Shown piece by piece: positions 4,040 to 8,142 of a DNA stretch of 8,142 nucleotides. The notes below the pieces were generated by a model, which worked only from the letters and a program-made list of their open reading frames with translations, was not told the origin of the DNA and did not search any database. The translations under genes and the position numbers were made by a program. The DNA comes from an uncultured Collinsella sp. (GTDB lineage: Bacteria > Actinomycetota > Coriobacteriia > Coriobacteriales > Coriobacteriaceae): assembly GCA_902465465.1 (NCBI GenBank), contig CABQNF010000037.1:1-8142 (forward strand). The letters run 5' to 3'. How positions within the stretch are numbered: the first letter of the stretch is position 1; each line of letters opens with the position of its first letter.

Positions 4040-6192
4040 TACGACCCACCGCCCAGAGCGCCAACCAGCGTGGCGACATCGACGGTGAGCGGGATGGAGC
4101 CGCCGCCGGGCAGAGGAATCTCCGCAAGTGTGAACACCGTACCGCTAATGGTGCGTTCGACTTGATATTCCAACGCCTCGCAAAGCGCCTTGGGATCGGT
4201 CACGCCCAACGGAATACTTCGCAGTTTGTCTTGCGCTTGAGAGAGACCCGCAATGTCAGACCCCGGACTCTTAATGATATTGGCGGAATCGGTCAGCACC
4301 GGCTTTCGCAGGCGCAAGTCGCACGGTTCCAAACCCAGCGCCGCCACGGACGCCGAAACGGTATCGCCGAGCCACGATGCGATGGAGCCCAACGCGCCGC
4401 TGCCCCCTCCTAGGCCTTTAATCATCTCGTCCATAAGTTCGTCGGCTGAGCCTTGGATATCACCGTATCCCACGAGTAGCCGTCCCCAAACATCCATGAC
4501 GCCGTCGAGCACGCCGGCAACGCCGCCCGAGCGCTCCTTCAATGTCGAGAAAAATCGCGAAAGCACGTTGTTTTGCGCCGTCGCCTCATCGGGCGCCAGC
4601 ACCGCGGCAGAGATAGCACCGCGATCGCCAAGCCTGACTGCCGCGTTAAACGAGGAGTTAAGTTTATCGGGGCTGGTAATGTCACCCGAAACTGCAAAGG
4701 CGACCACGCCGTTGCGGCCAGGTGGGGCGATACGCGGGCGCTCGCCGGAAAGCGCTTTAATGGCCTGGTCAAACGCATTGCCCGCACGGTCGGCCTCATC
4801 CTCGGTCTGACGCTCAAGTTCGAGTTCTTTGTTGCGGCATTCGACGTAGTCTTCCAGAGCCTCTTTGAACTTATCGAAGTGGTACTCGAAGCCCCTTTCG
4901 ACAGAAGTCGTTGCAATCGCAACGTACCCTAAAGACGACACACCGAAATGGCATTCGCTACACGTTTCGTGACCGTCAAAATCTGCGACGGATGCCAGCC
5001 CACCCGGCTTTCCTTTTTTGTAATTTGGACAGTCAGTCCCATAATGCAAATAGGTAACTTTATCTACTTCACTCGTGGGCCAACGCGCATCGGTATAGAG
5101 TTCAGTCGTCCGCGCCTCATCTGGATTTCGCGGAAGGAAAGGGATGCGGGCGGAAACTTTGCCGTCCTTTTCAGTTATATATGCCCGCTCGACTTCTTCG
5201 CCCGCATAAGCGAAGAACACCTTTCGTGCAGCAGAATCTGCCTGTTTTTCCGGACCCTCGCCAAGCGGTTTCTCATTTGCCAGGCGCTGGCGATAGTAGG
5301 CCTTCGCGCGATCGAGCGCCACTTGCGGTTCCCACGTAACGCTCGAAGCGTAATGCGGATTTTGAGCACCAGAGAGATCCGTTAGACTTTTCACACGCTC
5401 CCACATGCAAGAACAGCTGCTGACCGAGCCCTTGTCAGACCCGCCACAATCCGCCAGCCAAGCGCGCTCTTTAGCCTTCGCCGTGTCCTCAGAAGCCTTC
5501 CGCAGCTCCTCGGCCGCACGCTCTAAATCATCTGATGTGTCTTTAATGGTATCGGTCGAGATCTCTGACCCTTTGAGCGCAGCGAAGTCCGACTCGGATG
5601 TCCTGGGCACGGCAAGCGCCGTACCGGTATAGGCCACACTATCGGTATCCTGCGCCGACACCGCCTGCGTGGCACGCGCGGCAATCAGATACGGCAGAGC
5701 CGTCTCGATTTTCTGCAAGCCTTCCGATGCGCTTTTGGCAAACTTGTTGCGCGTTTTAATGATCTCAATCCCGGTGTCGACCATATTGCCGGCAACTGGT
5801 TCGGCACCTGGGATGAGAATGGCAACCAGGCCCGTCCCGATTGTGGCAAACCCCGCTAGCCCCAGACTCAAGATGCTCGCATCAACCACCGTGGCAGCCG
5901 TGTGATAGGACGACACCACGTTGGCACCCGCCAGCGCGCCGCTATCGGCCGCCACCTGGGTATCCCCGGCACGCGACATGCTCCATATCGCCGCGGTCGA
6001 CGAAAACAACAACGTGAGCACCACTAGGATGACCACGGCAGAAGAAAGCGTGGTGTAGGCACCGTCTTCGATAAACAGGTCGATACCGGCGCGGCCCATA
6101 AAGCCGCCTCGCTTGCGATGGCAGCTCGGACGGCGCGTCAAAACGCATCTAGACCAGAAACGCTTAATCCCATGCAGCAATCCACGAATCAT
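4039..6192 (-). CDS. Large TadG-like membrane-anchored extracytoplasmic protein
   Basis: The protein has 717 residues. ATG 6192 is preceded by GGAGGGAG at good spacing and overlaps the upstream gene by 29 bases. After a basic N-terminus, residues 38-90 match the TadG-like N-terminal domain: DLFIEDGAYTTL, a membrane helix (about 51-70), then GDTQVAADSGALAGANVV, the family's AAD.GALAGA signature. A second hydrophobic stretch spans 105-129. Further features are a helical charged region (222-246), cysteines C249, C260 and C262, a Cys/His knuckle H383-x4-C388-x22-C411-S-E-C414-H415, another helical charged region (442-470) and a Gly/Ser-rich C-terminal part. There is no E+5, so it is not a processed pilin, and I see no von Willebrand domain of the classical TadG type. 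Most of it probably faces outward and helps assemble or tip the pilus; the role of the middle and C-terminal parts is unknown. Confidence 0.8.
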   Translation of the reverse strand: MIRGLLHGIKRFWSRCVLTRRPSCHRKRGGFMGRAGIDLFIEDGAYTTLSSAVVILVVLTLLFSSTAAIWSMSRAGDTQVAADSGALAGANVVSSYHTAATVVDASILSLGLAGFATIGTGLVAILIPGAEPVAGNMVDTGIEIIKTRNKFAKSASEGLQKIETALPYLIAARATQAVSAQDTDSVAYTGTALAVPRTSESDFAALKGSEISTDTIKDTSDDLERAAEELRKASEDTAKAKERAWLADCGGSDKGSVSSCSCMWERVKSLTDLSGAQNPHYASSVTWEPQVALDRAKAYYRQRLANEKPLGEGPEKQADSAARKVFFAYAGEEVERAYITEKDGKVSARIPFLPRNPDEARTTELYTDARWPTSEVDKVTYLHYGTDCPNYKKGKPGGLASVADFDGHETCSECHFGVSSLGYVAIATTSVERGFEYHFDKFKEALEDYVECRNKELELERQTEDEADRAGNAFDQAIKALSGERPRIAPPGRNGVVAFAVSGDITSPDKLNSSFNAAVRLGDRGAISAAVLAPDEATAQNNVLSRFFSTLKERSGGVAGVLDGVMDVWGRLLVGYGDIQGSADELMDEMIKGLGGGSGALGSIASWLGDTVSASVAALGLEPCDLRLRKPVLTDSANIIKSPGSDIAGLSQAQDKLRSIPLGVTDPKALCEALEYQVERTISGTVFTLAEIPLPGGGSIPLTVDVATLVGALGGGS

Positions 6193-6640
6193 AATCTCCC
6201 TCCAGCCATTCGGGACGCGATTGATACGAGACATCGACCTTGAGCTCAACGTAGCCGCCCTCGGCGGTACCACCCATAGCCTGCGCAAACGCACCGATCA
6301 CAGGCAACGGCTTGACCTCGCCGGAAACGGACACGGACGAGACACCACCCGCACCGGCCCGGCCAAGCTCGATATCCCACGACAACGGCCCGCCGGCATG
6401 AAAGATCGAAACGTTGGGCACTGCGGCAAGCCGGCGGCGGGTGAACTCCTTAAGATCGTCGTCCTCCGCCGTCGTCGTGGTCATGAGCCGCGCGGTCTCG
6501 GCAGCGGCAGACTCCATGACCGCGCGCGTATAGAGCAAACACACCGGTTGCAGTGCGAGAAGAATGAGCATCAGAAACGTCGGCAGCAAAAAAGCAGCCT
6601 CGACCGTAGACTGCGCCCGGTCCTCGCGCGCGATATCAAT
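6164..6640 (-). CDS. TadE-like pseudopilin with uncertain start
   Basis: The reading frame is certain, the start is not. From ATT 6640 the product has 158 residues: (I/M)DIAREDR, then AQSTVEAAFLLPTFLMLILLAL with Glu at +5 of a presumed Ala9/Gln10 cleavage and a membrane helix (15-37), followed by an extracytoplasmic domain with strands such as VSSVSVSGEVKPLPVIGAF. The ATT overlaps the upstream stop as ATTGA, with AAGGA 11 bases before it. The nearest in-frame ATG is 6700, giving 178 residues with a 29-residue basic leader, but it lies deep in the upstream gene and lacks a clear ribosome site. The length and pattern fit a TadE minor pilin of the Flp system. The end overlaps the TadG-like gene by 29 bases. 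Confidence 0.78.
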   Translation of the reverse strand: MDIAREDRAQSTVEAAFLLPTFLMLILLALQPVCLLYTRAVMESAAAETARLMTTTTAEDDDLKEFTRRRLAAVPNVSIFHAGGPLSWDIELGRAGAGGVSSVSVSGEVKPLPVIGAFAQAMGGTAEGGYVELKVDVSYQSRPEWLEGDYDSWIAAWD

Positions 6641-6854
6641 ACAACGCGATGTCCTTAGCGCCCGCAGCGGCGTCGATAACCGACGTCGAGGCAACGCCAT
6701 GGGATGCCGCCCGCTCAACCAGCGCCGCCAAGTGCCCATCGGTGCCAGCACGCCAAAGCCCCGCAATCGCCAGCACGATCGATAACAGCGCCACCGTGAC
6801 GATGGCGTATTCGACCGTCGCCTGGGCAGATTCCTCGCGCAGGACGTCATGCAT
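6636..6854 (-). CDS. Second Flp-like mini-pilin
   Basis: The protein has 72 residues. ATG 6854 has an excellent AAAGGAGGGG site 7 bases upstream and begins 1 base after the preceding stop. It has the Flp layout: a short leader MHDVLREESA, presumed cleavage after Ala10, QATVEY with Glu at +5 (E15) and Tyr at +6, and a hydrophobic helix (16-36). A short polar tail follows (HLAALVERAASHGVASTSV, 41-59). It is close to the Flp pilin upstream in motif but has a longer tail, so it may be a minor pilin, an alternative Flp subunit or a short TadE relative. It is one of four AQxTxE proteins in this operon. Confidence 0.82.
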   Translation of the reverse strand: MHDVLREESAQATVEYAIVTVALLSIVLAIAGLWRAGTDGHLAALVERAASHGVASTSVIDAAAGAKDIALY

Positions 6855-6855
6855 T

Positions 6856-7419
6856 TCACGACCCCTCCTTTGAGCTTATTGTTTGCGGGGCCAGGCGCAC
6901 CGCGCGCAGACGACACGAAGCATCGCCAGTATCCGCGGCAACCGTCACCATATCGACCCAGCCGCGCCCATCGCGCACAATGGCGCCCCATACGTTACCC
7001 TTAATATCGAGATAGCCGCTCAGGGCGAGCTGGGCCGTTGGCACCTCGCGGTAGGCGCGTAACATATCCGCCGCTGCCTCGGTCATCGGTCGGTCCTCGG
7101 ACCATGCAAGCCGGACCGCAATCGCGTTGTCCTCAGGCGAATCCGTCGCAGTGCCAGACCGCTTGTCGAGCATCCGCAGAAAGGTTTGCGCCGTGACAGC
7201 GACATCCGAATCGTCCGCATCTCGCATCTCATCTTTTTGAGACGCCACCGCCGAATCTGAGCCCGAATCGAAGGCGGCCCCAGGACGCTGCTGCCGCGCG
7301 GCGTTTAGCCCCCAAACCGCCACTGCCACCGCCACAACCACACAGGCAAACACCAGCAGTGCGCCGACAGGCCGCCTACCCTCTACAGGCTGTTGATGCC
7401 CTCGCTGATAGCGTTCCAT
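6856..7419 (-). CDS. Single-pass membrane protein of unknown function in the Tad operon
   Basis: The protein has 187 residues and I do not recognise its family. The first ATG (7419) lies inside the pilin gene, a 37-base overlap, with only a distant AAGG ribosome site; no better start exists before the membrane helix, so coupling to pilin translation is likely. It has a basic N-terminus, one membrane helix (about 18-38), an acidic low-complexity linker (50-72) and a C-terminal domain with a helical part (AVTAQTFLRMLDKR, then EAAADMLRAYR) and strands (QLALSGYLDIKGNVWGAIVR, 130-149; SCRLRAVRLAP, 168-178). The topology resembles CpaB/RcpC in having an N-terminal anchor and outside domain, but I see no SAF domain. 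A pilus assembly accessory role is inferred from position only. Confidence 0.72.
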   Translation of the reverse strand: MERYQRGHQQPVEGRRPVGALLVFACVVVAVAVAVWGLNAARQQRPGAAFDSGSDSAVASQKDEMRDADDSDVAVTAQTFLRMLDKRSGTATDSPEDNAIAVRLAWSEDRPMTEAAADMLRAYREVPTAQLALSGYLDIKGNVWGAIVRDGRGWVDMVTVAADTGDASCRLRAVRLAPQTISSKEGS

Positions 7420-7616
7420 AGATCTTGGACCTTGCCCTTAAATGCGACAATGGCAATGATGGCGATCACCACGAGCACGCCGACCAAGATGGCGTATTCG
7501 GTGGTGCCCTGCGCACTCTCCTCCTGCAGCAGCTCCCCGGCATGCTGGCGAGCGCGAATTGACTGGCAAACAGCCCAGCTCCAGACCTTGCCAGCAACGT
7601 CAGTCATCGTGTTCAT
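7383..7616 (-). CDS. flp: Flp/Fap-type major pilin
   Basis: The protein has 77 residues. ATG 7616 is preceded by GGGAGGA, which overlaps the upstream tadC stop. It has a 35-residue leader ending LLQEESA, then QGTTEYAILVGVLVVIAIIAIVAF, the Flp signature with Glu +5 (E40), Tyr +6 and a hydrophobic helix that packs in the pilus core, and a short amphipathic tail (KGKVQDLWNAISEGINSL). The prepilin should be cut between A35 and Q36 by a TadV-type peptidase and polymerised by the TadA/B/C machine into bundled adhesive pili. Most Flp pilins have Gly at -1; here it is Ala. The leader is long for a Flp, containing an extra helix (VWSWAVCQSIRARQ). It directly follows tadC, a common Tad order. Confidence 0.9.
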   Translation of the reverse strand: MNTMTDVAGKVWSWAVCQSIRARQHAGELLQEESAQGTTEYAILVGVLVVIAIIAIVAFKGKVQDLWNAISEGINSL

Positions 7617-7626
7617 GTATTCCTCC

Positions 7627-8142
7627 CTACATCATCCCGCCTGCTCCCAACAGCGGGCCCAATATGGACAGAAGCAACGCCGGCAAGATGAGTGTGCCGG
7701 TGGGAATCAGCAGCTTGACGGGCGCACGCTCGATCTCGCGCTCGACCGCGGCGCGATGAGCCGCACGGATCTCGCGACTTTGAGCGGCCAGTGTCTCGGC
7801 AAGTGGGGCACCCAGAGCGAGCGCCTGCCCCACCGTGATGGCAAAGGTCTCGAGCGCTCGCACGTCCAGGTCGCGTGCGGCGGCCAACAACTCGTCCTCA
7901 CGCGTGCCCACGCCCACCTGCCATGCCATGCAGGCCCGCTCAAGTCGAAGAGCCAGCACTGACCGGCGGTTGGCGCAGAAAATCTCAAGCGCCGCATCAA
8001 ACGAAAGACCGGCCGAAAGACCCAAGCGCACAACATCGATCATCTCGGACACTTCGCCGAGCGATACTCGCGCCGGGCCGCCCGCTCCAACCGCGCCCTT
8101 CATTCGCGCGGTCAGAGCATCGACCACCGAGCGACCCGCGGC
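7627..8142 (-). CDS. tadC: TadC-like Flp pilus platform protein, 5' part beyond window
   Basis: The frame is open at the window edge, so the gene begins upstream; 171 C-terminal residues are visible and end at TAG 7629-7627. A GTG near 8127 could serve as a start, but the open frame and the usual TadC length of about 250-300 residues argue for truncation by the window. The visible part is a type II secretion F (T2SSF) domain: EMIDVVRLGLSAGLSFDAAL, a helical bundle through TFAITVGQALALGAPLAETLA and SREIRAAHRAAVEREIERAP, then a membrane helix LLIPTGTLILPALLLSILGP. TadC works with TadB as the inner-membrane platform that passes pilins to the growing Flp fibre, driven by the TadA ATPase. It is followed 10 bases later by flp. 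The operon's promoter and ATPase gene should lie beyond the window. Confidence 0.88.
   Translation of the reverse strand, partial: AAGRSVVDALTARMKGAVGAGGPARVSLGEVSEMIDVVRLGLSAGLSFDAALEIFCANRRSVLALRLERACMAWQVGVGTREDELLAAARDLDVRALETFAITVGQALALGAPLAETLAAQSREIRAAHRAAVEREIERAPVKLLIPTGTLILPALLLSILGPLLGAGGMM

Noticed and set aside
4948..4962. Calling the TadG-like protein a c-type cytochrome from its CSECH motif
   Set aside because: A single CxxCH with no cytochrome fold around it, preceded by an H-x4-C typical of a zinc/disulfide knuckle, is not enough; kept only as an alternative.
4948..5385. A plus-strand frame of 145 codons with hydrophobic parts
   Set aside because: It lies antisense to the TadG-like gene, whose coding sequence has clear domain structure; I see no plus-strand ribosome site or family pattern.

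Overview
The window is GC-rich, and every gene I can support lies on the minus strand, so transcription runs from position 8142 towards 1. Gene content and style suggest a Gram-positive actinobacterium of the class Coriobacteriia, with a Collinsella-like gut species as my best guess. The clues are a compact Flp/Tad pilus locus with many short pilin-like proteins, an EXG-type family 5 glycosidase, strong GGAGG ribosome sites and ATGA/GTGA/TAATG gene overlaps. The taxon is an inference; no marker gene here settles it.

Reading in the direction of transcription, positions 8142-3207 hold the distal part of a Tad (tight adherence / Flp type IVc pilus) operon: the C-terminal part of TadC, the Flp pilin, a single-pass membrane protein of unknown function, a second Flp-like mini-pilin, a TadE-like pseudopilin, a 717-residue TadG-like protein, another TadE-like pseudopilin and a DUF192 protein. 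The genes overlap or nearly touch throughout. Four of the proteins share the motif AQxTxE at the start of the hydrophobic helix, with Glu at +5 of the presumed prepilin cleavage site. The promoter, the ATPase and most of the secretion platform lie beyond position 8142.

Positions 3190-2597 hold a small toxin-antitoxin-like pair behind a candidate palindromic operator. The toxin-like frame is interrupted by an in-frame TGA but otherwise continues to a 4-base overlap with an intact ribbon-helix-helix antitoxin gene. Next come a tRNA-Phe gene with its own promoter and terminator (about 2572-2356), then an unusual array (2114-2344) of eight 15-bp half-sites that alternate in orientation at 30-31 bp steps.

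Positions 1992-1 hold a family 5 glycosidase-like gene whose usual catalytic acid/base motif (NEP) reads DTP. Six bases after it starts rsmI, the 16S rRNA C1402 ribose methyltransferase gene. That frame stays open to the window edge, and its last 30 or so codons look like the interior of deoxyribose-phosphate aldolase (DeoC), not like an RsmI C-terminus. This is either an unusual fusion or an assembly or recombination junction.

The strongest leads are the 31-bp alternating array, the RsmI/DeoC junction, the glycosidase without its acid/base residue, the nonsense-interrupted toxin, and the cysteine-rich features of the pilus operon (a Cys/His knuckle in the TadG-like protein and a CPWCMCSC cluster in DUF192).
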